Shown: positions 1-7,119 of the stretch, in pieces | Layout: each line of letters begins with the position of its first letter | Numbering within the stretch: the stretch's first letter is position 1 | NCBI GenBank assembly: GCA_008668455.1 | Contig: RQCD01000021.1 | Coordinates: 1 to 29,008, forward strand | Direction: 5' to 3' | DNA: 29,008 nucleotides | DNA from: Clostridia bacterium | GTDB lineage: Bacteria > Bacillota > Clostridia > UBA1381 | Program-made: the position numbers and the translations under genes | Notes under the pieces: model-generated | Database searches by the model: none | Told to the model about the DNA's origin: nothing | The model's input: only the letters and a program-made list of their open reading frames with translations

Positions 1-176
1 ACTATTCGGCTGTGTGGGCGGAAAAGGGAAAAACCGGCGTTACAGAAATGGGCATTTACGCAACAGAGCGAAATGACGACACCCATTATACCGAAAAGGG
101 TGCAAATTACCTTGCAGATTTTGTTTCGCGGGAAATGAAAGCAATCGGACTTCCGGTTGGCGTATACGTAAAGTAA
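1..176 (+). CDS. SGNH-type carbohydrate esterase, C-terminal fragment (rhamnogalacturonan acetylesterase-like)
   Basis: This is the last 57 codons of a gene that begins before the window; the frame is open to the left edge and stops with TAA at 174-176. The readable tail contains DDTHYTEKGANYLADFVSRE. This fits block V of SGNH/GDSL hydrolases, where Asp and His in a DxxH motif complete the Ser-Asp-His catalytic set, followed by the usual hydrophobic helix. The D-x-T-H-x-x-x-x-G-A form is typical of family CE12 rhamnogalacturonan acetylesterases, which remove acetyl groups from pectin. That family call is inference from a short fragment; another GDSL esterase is possible. Localisation cannot be judged without the N-terminus. 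A strong terminator follows 5 bases after the stop. Confidence 0.6.
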   Translation, partial: YSAVWAEKGKTGVTEMGIYATERNDDTHYTEKGANYLADFVSREMKAIGLPVGVYVK

Positions 177-180
177 AAAA

Positions 181-220
181 ACCGCCGCTGTGCGTCATTG
201 GCACACAGCGGCGGTTTTTC
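181..220 (+). terminator. Rho-independent terminator after the esterase gene
   Basis: A perfect 12-bp stem, ACCGCCGCTGTG at 181-192 pairing with CACAGCGGCGGT at 204-215, has an 11-base loop and is followed by TTTTTCTTTTT. It lies 5 bases after the esterase stop on the same strand. Confidence 0.93.
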
Positions 221-221
221 T

Positions 222-412
222 TTTTAATTTGTAGGAATTTGTGTAAAACGCAATGACGGAAAATCAAAAATGCTACCTTATTCCTACGCCCGCAGGCGGA
301 GCTTTTATCAAAAGCTTTTTTAATTTGTAGGAAATTGCGTAAAACGCAATGACGGAAAATCAAAAATGCTACCTTATTCCTACGCCCGCAGGCGGAGCTT
401 TTATCAAAAGCT
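222..412 (+). repeat. Two tandem copies of a 96-bp structured repeat
   Basis: Two adjacent copies with period 96 (about 222-317 and 318-412) differ at only two internal positions (238/334 and 242/338). Each copy can fold the same way when read on the + strand. An outer pair GTAGGAA/TTCCTAC (231-237 with 281-287; 327-333 with 377-383) encloses a hairpin ATTGCG-taaaa-CGCAAT. Next comes CGCC-cgca-GGCG, then AGCTTTT-atc-AAAAGCT followed by a T run. One of the two differences turns a C-G pair into U-G in + strand RNA, so pairing is kept. On the - strand the copies give a repetitive peptide frame, which I take as spurious. The sequence lies between the esterase terminator and the end of the opposing gene, and its last hairpin could end transcription on the + strand. 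It looks like a dispersed intergenic element, but only this locus is visible. Confidence 0.8.
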
Positions 413-415
413 TTT

Positions 416-1825
416 TTATTTTGTCTGGAACAGCTTAATCGCATTTAAGAGATCAATTGCTGCTTTGGGAAGCTCGATTGTTTTATCCGAGCCCTCAGCA
501 AAGACAGAGGAAACGTCCATTGTCATATCCATCTTTGTACCGGCAGCCTCTAAGCTCATGTTCATTTTTGCAGAGGAAGCTGCTGCAATGCCGTCCTTAA
601 CAGTTGTTTTGACATTCAGATCAAACACCATGGAATCTAAGGATTTCTTTTCTTCCTCGCTCATATCGCCTGCTGAAGCGATCATCAGTTCCTTCATAGC
701 GTCCTTACCCAGCTTCATTTCAAGCTCGCAGCTGTTGTCGGCTTTTTTGGTCAGGGTAACATTCTCATCAGCAAGCACTACCTTATAGGTATTAAATACG
801 TTCTGAATCATCTGTGCGTCGGCAACGGTGGTAATCTCCCGGGAAAAAGCTGTATCTAATGCGTCCTCGAAGGTTTGTGCCGTATCTGTGTTTTTCACAG
901 AGGATTTTAAAACGTCTACCATTTCAGCCGGTAAGCCAAGCTGTGTCAGGAGCGCCTTTAAATCTGCCCTGCACCAGGTGTCAGCGTTGACTAATTTTGC
1001 AACGGCTGCAATCTTTTCATTGTTTGGATACTGTGCATTTAAAAGGTCTACCAGGTTTGTTTTCAGATAAACGGTTCCGTCCTGATAAAGTCCGGTTACG
1101 GTTACACCCTTTAAGCTGTCGAATGCAGAAACACCGGTCAGGGTAGAAATCAGATTTCCGTCCAATGTGAGTTTTGCGTCCATTGCCGCTTTGTCTGCCT
1201 GAATATCGGTGTCAAAGCTGGTATCAGCAGAAAATTTCACATCATTCATACCAGCGCCGGTTAAGTTAAAAGTAAACTGAAATGTGCTTGAGGTATGATA
1301 TTTTTCCGGATATGCAGCGCAGAGCTCCATATATTCAAAGAAGTTCTTTGCATCCTGGGATAAATCATCAAAATACTGTCTGGTATCTACCACAATTGCA
1401 GCGCGTTCTTTTGCGTCCCAGCCAACATTCAGCTCGAAAGCGTTTGCCATAAAGCGGAGCGGAACATAAACGCGGTCGTCAATAATAATATTGGCAACGT
1501 CCGACTTAATTTCGGAGGTTTCGCCGCCGGTCTTTGTGATATAGATGGTCTGATCGTCCAGGGGGAAGGTGATCGCAATGTCTCCTTTTTTGGCGCTGAC
1601 CTTTCTGGTTGCCTCATCATAATCCACCGTTGCGCCGATTGTCTCTAAAAGTGCGCGGAACGGGAGCATGGTGCGGTCGTTTTCAATGACCGGCTTTACG
1701 CTCTCTAAGGTCTTTGCATTATAGAGAACGGATAATTCCGGTGTTGTGCTGTCGGCAAATGCCGGCATTGCTGCGCCTGCTGCAAGGACAGAGGCTAAGG
1801 CAATTGAGAGTTGTTTTTTCATCAT
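416..1825 (-). CDS. Secreted copper amine oxidase N-terminal (stalk) domain protein
   Basis: The 469-residue product starts with a clear signal peptide: MMKKQ, a hydrophobic core, then cleavage near AFA-DS at about residue 24. Residues about 30-150 match the Cu_amine_oxidN1 (stalk) domain common in secreted proteins of Clostridia and Bacilli. Its hallmarks are NDRTMLPFRALLETIGATVD, the later repeat DDRVYVPLRFMANAFELNVG and WDAKERAAIVV. These domains have no known catalytic role and are thought to act in cell-surface attachment. Residues about 155-469 form a region rich in alternating polar and hydrophobic residues, resembling lipoprotein-type beta sheets, that I cannot assign. Two adjacent ATG codons follow AAGGA; the second (1822) has the better spacing. 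The upstream P-loop gene ends 21 bases away on the same strand, so the two are probably cotranscribed. Confidence 0.85.
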   Translation of the reverse strand: MMKKQLSIALASVLAAGAAMPAFADSTTPELSVLYNAKTLESVKPVIENDRTMLPFRALLETIGATVDYDEATRKVSAKKGDIAITFPLDDQTIYITKTGGETSEIKSDVANIIIDDRVYVPLRFMANAFELNVGWDAKERAAIVVDTRQYFDDLSQDAKNFFEYMELCAAYPEKYHTSSTFQFTFNLTGAGMNDVKFSADTSFDTDIQADKAAMDAKLTLDGNLISTLTGVSAFDSLKGVTVTGLYQDGTVYLKTNLVDLLNAQYPNNEKIAAVAKLVNADTWCRADLKALLTQLGLPAEMVDVLKSSVKNTDTAQTFEDALDTAFSREITTVADAQMIQNVFNTYKVVLADENVTLTKKADNSCELEMKLGKDAMKELMIASAGDMSEEEKKSLDSMVFDLNVKTTVKDGIAAASSAKMNMSLEAAGTKMDMTMDVSSVFAEGSDKTIELPKAAIDLLNAIKLFQTK

Positions 1826-1846
1826 AATTCCTTCTTTCTTTTTCCA

Positions 1847-2542
1847 TTATCTTTTCATTGCGGCATAAGCCATTTTTGCTGCGTCCGGACTGATGTTGCA
1901 GCCCATCCGGTAAAGCGGAGTTTTGCAAAGAACCGTATCAAGGGTTTTTAAAAGCAGATCCATGTCTGCCTGCTCTGTCGGACGAACTGTCTGATTCAGC
2001 GTCAGGAGAATGGCGTCTCCTGTCTCCATCGGTTCAATAAAATTCTCCTCGGAACGCTCTAAAAAGCAGATTCCGCCCAAGGGTATCTTCAGGTTCAGGT
2101 TCAGATCGCTTTTTCCGCTCCAGGGCGTGCCATAAACGTAGATTCCGTCGCGGAGAATCCGGATTGCGGGCTTATCGTCATTTAAGATTTTTGCTTCCGG
2201 AAAAACCTCGCACCAAAGCGCGGTGTGAGTGGATTTTCCTGTTCCGCTGCTTGCAGAGAAAAGGTAAGCATAGCCATCCAGAATGACCGCAGAGGCATGC
2301 AGAAGCATTCCGCGAAACTGCACCAGATGATGGTAAAAGAATGACCCGGTGTAGATATATTCGCAATCCTCAAGGGTGAGGTGCGGTGACTCTGCGTTTT
2401 TTTCCTCCAGAAATTCACGCGAAAGCACAATATTAAAATTTGTGGGCTGATCCTCGGTAAGATATGCCTCCGACTGCCGTCTGAGCCGGTCGCAAAGACA
2501 GGAGTATCCAACCTTCAGTCCTGCAATGCTATGTACGTCCAT
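1847..2542 (-). CDS. HPr kinase-like P-loop protein
   Basis: The 231-residue soluble protein has a Walker A loop SGTGKST at residues 99-105 within LLHASAVILDGYAYLFSASS and onwards, followed by NDDKPAI (121-127), a likely Mg-binding acidic motif. The HASAV strand before the P-loop and the short C-terminal domain fit the HPr kinase/phosphorylase C-terminal fold. HPr-kinase-like proteins of this kind are known as accessory enzymes in some peptide-modification clusters (ScmC type and the kinases that phosphorylate lasso peptides). No radical SAM, precursor peptide or PqqD-like gene lies near it, so its substrate is unknown. It is not the canonical HprK of carbon catabolite control, which is about 310 residues with an N-terminal domain. 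The ATG at 2542 follows AGAAAGGA with 8-base spacing. It is first in a two-gene unit with the stalk-domain protein. Confidence 0.7.
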   Translation of the reverse strand: MDVHSIAGLKVGYSCLCDRLRRQSEAYLTEDQPTNFNIVLSREFLEEKNAESPHLTLEDCEYIYTGSFFYHHLVQFRGMLLHASAVILDGYAYLFSASSGTGKSTHTALWCEVFPEAKILNDDKPAIRILRDGIYVYGTPWSGKSDLNLNLKIPLGGICFLERSEENFIEPMETGDAILLTLNQTVRPTEQADMDLLLKTLDTVLCKTPLYRMGCNISPDAAKMAYAAMKR

Positions 2543-2574
2543 GCGTTTAGTCCTTTCTATATTTACCTGATTTC

Positions 2575-2603
2575 ATTATAGCGAACCCATATATGTTTGT
2601 CAA
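2575..2603 (-). promoter_or_regulatory. Consensus sigma-A promoter for the P-loop/stalk-protein unit
   Basis: Read on the - strand, TTGACA (2598-2603) and TATAAT (2575-2580) are both exact consensus hexamers, separated by 17 bases (2581-2597). The start codon at 2542 lies about 30 bases beyond the expected transcription start. Confidence 0.92.
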
Positions 2604-2620
2604 GATCAATTCTGCAAAAT

Positions 2621-3445
2621 TTACACAAGTGTAACAATTCCGATTTCCGGGCGGTTAAAGAGACGGGGGATCGGAATAGGATTGCCGAGTCCGCGGCTGA
2701 CAATTGCCGGGGCTTGTGCTGCGCCTATGCGGTAAAGTCCGCCGGTATACGGAGGAAACAGAACCCTGGAATTGCCGGCAAGGCTGGAGCGCGGGCAAAG
2801 AATGCCCCCAAGCCCCGGGATCCGGATCTGTCCGCCGTGCAGATGTCCGGCAAGAATCAGGTCAGAGCCGGAGTCCGCGAGCCAGTCTAATAGGTTGGCA
2901 CGGTGAAAGAGCAGAATTTCAAACTCCTCACAATTGCCTAATTCCTGCCGGCAGGCATCAAAGCGTTTTTTCATGTTTTCCGGTGTTTTGTAGAATAAAT
3001 CCTCCATGCCGGAGACTGCAATTCTGCTGTCTCGGCGGTAAATCCAGATCCGCTCGTTTTGGAGAAAGACAGCTCCGGCTTCTTCGCATGCCTTGACATA
3101 GTCCGGGTAGTCTGCCCGGACTATGTCATGATTTCCGGAAATCAGATAGCAGGGGGCAATGCCGCAGAGTGATTTTAAAAACCAGATCGCCGGAGCATAG
3201 GATTCATGCTCGTTTGTCATGTCTCCGGTAAGCATAATTGCGTCCGGCTGCTCGTTTCGGATCAGTCCGGAAACGCTCTCCGGCGCACCGTTGTGATAAT
3301 CGGAAATATGCGCAAGCCGGAAACCGCAAAAGTCCTCCGGAAGCCGGGGAGACGCAATTTCATAATGCGTTATCTCCGGTCGCCGGTTAAAGCCGAGAAC
3401 TGCCGCTGCCGCTGCGCCTGCAAGAATTGTTTTCGTCTTTTTCAT
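2621..3445 (-). CDS. Metallophosphoesterase, YkuE/YaeI-like
   Basis: The 274-residue calcineurin-type phosphoesterase shows all five metal-binding blocks: D49 and H51 in HISDYH, GD (74-75), GNHD (104-107), H181 and GHLHGG (200-205). Such enzymes use two metal ions to cleave phosphodiester or pyrophosphate bonds. The closest characterised relatives act on lipid-linked substrates at the membrane, but the substrate here cannot be read from sequence. An N-terminal hydrophobic stretch (residues about 6-19) could be a signal anchor, so the active site is probably at the membrane. The start lies 3 bases after the trmD stop, so it is the last gene of the ylxM-trmD operon. No clear terminator follows; the next - strand promoter begins within 20 bases of its stop. 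Confidence 0.88.
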   Translation of the reverse strand: MKKTKTILAGAAAAAVLGFNRRPEITHYEIASPRLPEDFCGFRLAHISDYHNGAPESVSGLIRNEQPDAIMLTGDMTNEHESYAPAIWFLKSLCGIAPCYLISGNHDIVRADYPDYVKACEEAGAVFLQNERIWIYRRDSRIAVSGMEDLFYKTPENMKKRFDACRQELGNCEEFEILLFHRANLLDWLADSGSDLILAGHLHGGQIRIPGLGGILCPRSSLAGNSRVLFPPYTGGLYRIGAAQAPAIVSRGLGNPIPIPRLFNRPEIGIVTLV

Positions 3446-3448
3446 GCG

Positions 3449-4180
3449 TTATTCCTCCGTTAACGTTTTTAAAAAAGCACGGTCCTTTTCTGAAAGCTCC
3501 GCATGATCCAAAAGCTCCGGACGCTTTTTTAGGGTTGTGCGGAGCGCCTCCTGATGTTTCCATTCCTCAATTTTTGCATGATGTCCCGAAAGCAGAACCT
3601 CCGGGATTTTCTTTCCCATAAATTCCTCCGGCCGCGTATACTGCGGATGTTCCAAAAGCCCGGAAAAATGACTTTCCTGCTCATAGGAGCTTTCCTGCGA
3701 AAGCACACCCGGAATCATCCGGGAAACTGCGTCGATCACCGCCATTGCCGGCAGCTCGCCGCCTGTTAAGACAAAATCCCCCAAGGAGATTTCCTCATCT
3801 ACAATTAAATCTAAAACACGCTGATCCACACCCTCATAATGTCCGCATAAAAGCACCAGCCGGTCCATTTTGGAAAGCGCCTTTGCGCGTTCCTGACAAA
3901 ACGGCCTGCCCTGCGGAGAAAGAAAAACGGTATGCGGCTTTTTTTCTCCGGGTGTCAGAACAGACTGGTAAGCGTCATAAACCGGCTGCGGCGTCATCAG
4001 CATGCCGCCGCCTCCGCTGTAGGGGTAGTCATCCGTTTTCCGGTGTTTGTTTTTGGAAAAGTCCCGGATGTCGATAAAATTCATTTCTAAAATACCCTTT
4101 TTCCGCGCACGTCCGATAATGCTGTCGCCTAAGACTGCCTCAAACATTGCCGGAAAGAGCGTTAAAACGTCAAACCGCAT
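3449..4180 (-). CDS. trmD: tRNA (guanine-37-N1)-methyltransferase TrmD
   Basis: TrmD transfers a methyl group from S-adenosylmethionine to G37, next to the anticodon of several tRNAs, preventing +1 frameshifts. The 243-residue length is normal. Family hallmarks are MRFDVLTLFPAMFEAVLGDS at the N-terminus, SPQGRPFCQ, CGHYEGVDQR and the trefoil-knot SAM-binding stretch EEISLGDFVLTGGELPA, followed by R-x-x-PGVL. The ATG overlaps the rimM stop by one base (TAATG), which suggests translational coupling. Gene order rimM-trmD is the conserved one. The usual next gene, rplS, is absent and a metallophosphoesterase takes its place. Confidence 0.97.
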   Translation of the reverse strand: MRFDVLTLFPAMFEAVLGDSIIGRARKKGILEMNFIDIRDFSKNKHRKTDDYPYSGGGGMLMTPQPVYDAYQSVLTPGEKKPHTVFLSPQGRPFCQERAKALSKMDRLVLLCGHYEGVDQRVLDLIVDEEISLGDFVLTGGELPAMAVIDAVSRMIPGVLSQESSYEQESHFSGLLEHPQYTRPEEFMGKKIPEVLLSGHHAKIEEWKHQEALRTTLKKRPELLDHAELSEKDRAFLKTLTEE

Positions 4181-4680
4181 TACAGATCCTCCAAGCCGTC
4201 TAAAAGCGTCACTGTTACAGTTCGTTTTTCCAGATCAACCCCTTTTACGGCATCCTCAATCACCGGAATCAAAAGATCCTTTTTTTCCTCGCGCCGGACA
4301 ACATAAACATCATTCGCGCCGGTCTGCAAAACCTCTTTGATGGTTCCGATTTTTTCGCCGTCCTCATCCTGTACGGTCATACCGATCAAATCGGCAATAT
4401 AGTAAACACCCTCCGGCAGCTCGCCTAAATCGGCGCGGTCTGCATAAAGGATCGTATTTTTCAAAGCCTCTGCTTCTTCAATGGTTGAAAGCTCTGCAAA
4501 TTGCAGAATCAGATTGTTTTTCTGATATTTTACACGGCGGATGGTTAAGGGGATTTCCTTTTTTGCATAAACGCGCTCTAAGTCCTCAAACACGTCCGGC
4601 GTGTCTGTCCATGCGGCAGCCTTTACCTCACCCCGTAAGCCGTGGGTATTTATAATTTTTCCAACCTCAATCAGATTCAT
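4180..4680 (-). CDS. rimM: 16S rRNA processing protein RimM
   Basis: RimM helps mature the 3' domain of 16S rRNA and the head of the 30S subunit, and binds ribosomal protein S19. The product of 166 residues has the N-terminal RimM barrel (NLIEVGKIINTHGLRGEV) and the C-terminal PRC-barrel with VYYIADLIGM, GTIKEVLQTGANDVYVV and LLIPVIEDAVKGVD. An earlier in-frame ATG at 4704 would add eight residues. I chose 4680 because GGAGGAG lies 8 bases before it and the protein then begins with the family's usual sequence. Its stop overlaps the trmD start by one base. A 14-bp hairpin lies just upstream, between khpA and rimM. Confidence 0.96.
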   Translation of the reverse strand: MNLIEVGKIINTHGLRGEVKAAAWTDTPDVFEDLERVYAKKEIPLTIRRVKYQKNNLILQFAELSTIEEAEALKNTILYADRADLGELPEGVYYIADLIGMTVQDEDGEKIGTIKEVLQTGANDVYVVRREEKKDLLIPVIEDAVKGVDLEKRTVTVTLLDGLEDL

Positions 4681-4704
4681 ATAAGAACTCCTCCAAAATG
4701 GCAC

Positions 4705-4736
4705 ATCAGGCTGCCGGAATCCTCCGGCAGCCTGAT
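4705..4736 (-). other. Perfect 14-bp inverted repeat between khpA and rimM
   Basis: ATCAGGCTGCCGGA (4705-4718) pairs fully with TCCGGCAGCCTGAT (4723-4736) around a 4-base loop. It occupies most of the 66-base gap between the khpA stop and the rimM start. On the operon's strand it is followed by GTGCCATTTTGG, not a good U tract, so it is a weak terminator at best and may instead protect or process the mRNA. Confidence 0.75.
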
Positions 4737-4746
4737 CGTTGCTTTT

Positions 4747-4977
4747 TTATTGTACAATTTCAACGACAACGTGCTTATCCTCACGGGTTGCCGCTGCCTT
4801 TACAACAGTTCTGAGCGCTTTTGCGATTCTTCCCTGTTTTCCAATAACCTTGCCCATGTCGGCAGGAGCGACGCGCAGCTCTAAAGTAACAGCGTCCTCG
4901 CCCTCAACTTCTTTGATCGAAACCTCATCCGGGGAATCAACCAAAGCTTTTGCAATAACCTCTAAAACCTCTTTCAC
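4747..4977 (-). CDS. khpA: KH-domain RNA-binding protein KhpA
   Basis: The 76-residue protein is a single type-II KH domain with the G-x-x-G loop in MGKVIGKQGRIAKALRTVVK (nucleic-acid contact) and a C-terminal beta strand ending VVVEIVQ. KhpA (YlqC) forms a complex with KhpB/Jag, binds RNA and affects cell elongation and sRNA-dependent regulation in Gram-positive bacteria. The location between rpsP and rimM is the conserved one. The start codon is GTG at 4977, supported by AGGAGGAA with 7-base spacing. It begins 12 bases after the rpsP stop. Confidence 0.95.
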   Translation of the reverse strand: MKEVLEVIAKALVDSPDEVSIKEVEGEDAVTLELRVAPADMGKVIGKQGRIAKALRTVVKAAATREDKHVVVEIVQ

Positions 4978-4989
4978 AGTGGTTCCTCC

Positions 4990-5232
4990 TTAGATAATGC
5001 CGTTCTTTTTCAGAAGCGCTTTTACCGTATCGGTCGGCTGAGCGCCGTTCCCGATCCACTTCTTTGCTTTTTCAGCATCAATATTTATAGTTGCCGGGTC
5101 TGTCAATGGGTTATAGGTACCGATTTCCTCGATAAATCTTCCGTCACGCGGATATCTGGAATCAGCAACCACGACTCTATAAAAAGGAGCTTTCTTTGCA
5201 CCCATTCTTCTTAATCTGATCTTTACTGCCAT
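4990..5232 (-). CDS. rpsP: 30S ribosomal protein S16
   Basis: S16 is a primary 16S rRNA-binding protein of the small subunit body. The 80-residue product starts MAVKIRLRRMGAKKAPFYRV, the invariant S16 N-terminus, followed by ADSRYPRDGRFIEEIGTYNP and KAKKWIGNGAQPTDTV. Length is typical. The ATG is preceded by GGAGGTGAAACAAT. It lies 65 bases downstream of ffh with no terminator between. Confidence 0.98.
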   Translation of the reverse strand: MAVKIRLRRMGAKKAPFYRVVVADSRYPRDGRFIEEIGTYNPLTDPATINIDAEKAKKWIGNGAQPTDTVKALLKKNGII

Positions 5233-5297
5233 ATTGTTTCACCTCCATAAAATTGTGTATCTATTTTTAGAACAAATAACTTTGTTGCTAAACGAAT

Positions 5298-6650
5298 TTA
5301 AAAACCGCCGCCCAGGCGCTTCATGCGTTTTAGGAGCTTTGCCTGTTTCGGACCTGAAAATTCCTTCATCATTTTCTTCATCTGGTCGAACTGCTTTAAA
5401 AGCTCGTTGACCTCCTGCACCTTTGTACCGCTGCCTTTGGAAATGCGCACCTTACGGCTTGCGCCGATAATCTGCGGCTTCTGACGCTCCTCCTCTGTCA
5501 TGGAGCGGATGATTGCTTCAATATGCTTTAAGCGTTTTTCGCTTTTATCCATATCCACCGAGTCGAGCGTTTTTTTGTCCACACCCGGCATCATGCCGAT
5601 CAATTGGGAAAGTGATCCCATTTTCTTGATCTGCTGGAGCTGTGCGAGGAAATCGTTTAAGTCAAAGGTTTGCTTTTTGATTTTTGCCTCAAGCTCTGCC
5701 GCCTCTTTTTCGTCGAATGCCTCCTGCGCCCGGTCGATCAGGGTTAAAACGTCGCCCATACCGAGGATTCTGCTTGCCATGCGTTCCGGGTGGAATGGTT
5801 CAAGGTCGGAAAGCTTTTCTCCGACTGACGCGTATTTAATCGGCTTTCCGGTTACCTGCTTGACAGATAATGCCGCACCGCCGCGTGTGTCGCCGTCTAA
5901 CTTTGACAGAATCACACCAGAAATCTCGAGCTGCTTATTAAAATGCTCTGCCACATTGACTGCGTCCTGACCGGTCATTGCGTCCACCACTAAGAGAATC
6001 TCCTGCGGTGTCACTGCGGACTGAATCCTTTCGAGCTCCTCCATCAATGCCTCGTCAATGTGGAGTCTGCCGGCGGTATCGATAATCACCGGGTCGTTTC
6101 CGTGTTTTTTTGCATGCTCCACAGCAGCCTTTGCAATCTCCACCGGATCTTTGTCTGTTCCCTGGCTGAACACCGGAACGTCAATCTGATCGCCCAATAC
6201 CTGGAGCTGCTTGACTGCTGCCGGACGGTAAACGTCACAGGCAACCATCAGCGGGCGTTTTCCCTGGGTTTTCCGCAGATTCAAGGCAAGCTTTCCGCAT
6301 GCCGTTGTTTTACCTGCACCCTGCAAGCCGCATAGCATGTAAACAGTCGGCGGCTGCTTGGCATAGGTCAGCGCTTCGTGCTCGCTTCCCATCAGGGCGG
6401 TTAATTCGTCCCGGACAATTTTAATGATCTGCTGACCGGGCGTCAGAGAATCTAAAATCTCCTGCCCGACGGAAAGCTCGGAAACCCTTGCAATAAAGTC
6501 CTTTACAACCTTAAAGTTGACATCCGCCTCTAAGAGCGCCAGTTTTACCTCGCGCATTGCCGCCTTGATTTCCTTTTCGGTCAGCTTGCCCCTGCCGCGC
6601 AGATTTTTAAAAATCCCCTGCAGCTTTTCTCCTAAGCTGTCAAACGCCAT
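5298..6650 (-). CDS. ffh: Signal recognition particle protein Ffh (SRP54)
   Basis: Ffh binds the SRP RNA and signal sequences of nascent membrane proteins and docks with FtsY by GTP-dependent dimerisation. The 450 residues show the N-terminal four-helix bundle, the G domain with GLQGAGKTT (about residues 108-116), DTAGRLHIDEALM, SKLDGD and GTRGGAALS-like DTRGGAALS. A methionine-rich M domain then contains FLAQLQQIKKMGSLSQLIGM, MTEEER, the RNA-binding helix with SRKVRISKGSGT and the basic tail LLKRMKRLGGGF. RBS AGGTGAGCGT precedes ATG at 6650. ylxM ends 11 bases upstream. Confidence 0.98.
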   Translation of the reverse strand: MAFDSLGEKLQGIFKNLRGRGKLTEKEIKAAMREVKLALLEADVNFKVVKDFIARVSELSVGQEILDSLTPGQQIIKIVRDELTALMGSEHEALTYAKQPPTVYMLCGLQGAGKTTACGKLALNLRKTQGKRPLMVACDVYRPAAVKQLQVLGDQIDVPVFSQGTDKDPVEIAKAAVEHAKKHGNDPVIIDTAGRLHIDEALMEELERIQSAVTPQEILLVVDAMTGQDAVNVAEHFNKQLEISGVILSKLDGDTRGGAALSVKQVTGKPIKYASVGEKLSDLEPFHPERMASRILGMGDVLTLIDRAQEAFDEKEAAELEAKIKKQTFDLNDFLAQLQQIKKMGSLSQLIGMMPGVDKKTLDSVDMDKSEKRLKHIEAIIRSMTEEERQKPQIIGASRKVRISKGSGTKVQEVNELLKQFDQMKKMMKEFSGPKQAKLLKRMKRLGGGF

Positions 6651-6661
6651 ATACGCTCACC

Positions 6662-7021
6662 TCACTCTATTTCCTTCTCCATTGCAGCAGCTATATTTTC
6701 TGCCTGCTCCACATATTCTAAAACCTGCGGCGAATGAGAAACCTCCCGGATGCCGGAAAGCGCATCCTTTAAGGAGTCCAGATTCCGTGTCATGTCCGAA
6801 AAAATCTCGGATAGGTGCAGTGCAGCCTCAAATTCTAAAAGCTGCTGCTCTCCGCGCTTCACAAAATCGCGCACACCCTGTCTGGAAATATCCATATTCT
6901 CGGCAATTTCCGCAAGGGAATAATCCTGATTATAGTATAAGTCCAGAGCCATCCGCTGTTTTTCCGTTAAAAGCGCAGCGTAAAAATCCATTAATACGCT
7001 GACCGATAAATCTTTGTTCAT
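6662..7021 (-). CDS. ylxM: YlxM/p13-like putative SRP regulator
   Basis: The 119-residue protein is of the UPF0122 family. The sequence MALDLYYNQDYSLAEIAENM followed by DISRQGVRDFVKRGEQQL is a sigma-70 region-4-like helix-turn-helix, with a C-terminal acidic helical extension. Members sit directly upstream of ffh in Firmicutes, and some modulate the GTPase activity of Ffh/FtsY; this is family knowledge, not visible here. It opens the SRP/ribosome-maturation operon and has its own consensus promoter. Its leader has an 8-bp hairpin abutting the AAGGA ribosome binding site. Confidence 0.93.
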   Translation of the reverse strand: MNKDLSVSVLMDFYAALLTEKQRMALDLYYNQDYSLAEIAENMDISRQGVRDFVKRGEQQLLEFEAALHLSEIFSDMTRNLDSLKDALSGIREVSHSPQVLEYVEQAENIAAAMEKEIE

Positions 7022-7034
7022 AAAATCGCCATCC

Positions 7035-7058
7035 TTGTAAAGTGATTTTGCTTTACAA
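7035..7058 (-). promoter_or_regulatory. 8-bp leader hairpin before ylxM
   Basis: TTGTAAAG (7035-7042) and CTTTACAA (7051-7058) are perfect inverted repeats with an 8-base loop. It begins at about the predicted transcription start and ends against the AAGGA of ylxM. It could be a DNA operator or an RNA hairpin that limits ribosome access; the sequence alone does not decide. Confidence 0.5.
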
Positions 7059-7065
7059 CTTCTTT

Positions 7066-7094
7066 ATTGTAACCGATTTTTTTTGGTTTGTCAA
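7066..7094 (-). promoter_or_regulatory. Sigma-A promoter of the ylxM-ffh-trmD operon
   Basis: On the - strand TTGACA (7089-7094) is followed after exactly 17 bases by TACAAT (7066-7071). Transcription would begin near 7059, giving a leader of about 38 bases before ylxM. Confidence 0.9.
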
Positions 7095-7119
7095 GAGGTT
7101 TTTTATATTTTTTTAAAGA

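Noticed and set aside
222..412. CRISPR array
   Set aside because: Only two contiguous 96-bp units without spacers and no cas genes.
40..444. 134-codon repetitive open frame on the - strand
   Set aside because: Its internal duplication is only the translated 96-bp repeat, and it runs through a terminator and into the end of another gene; no ribosome binding site.
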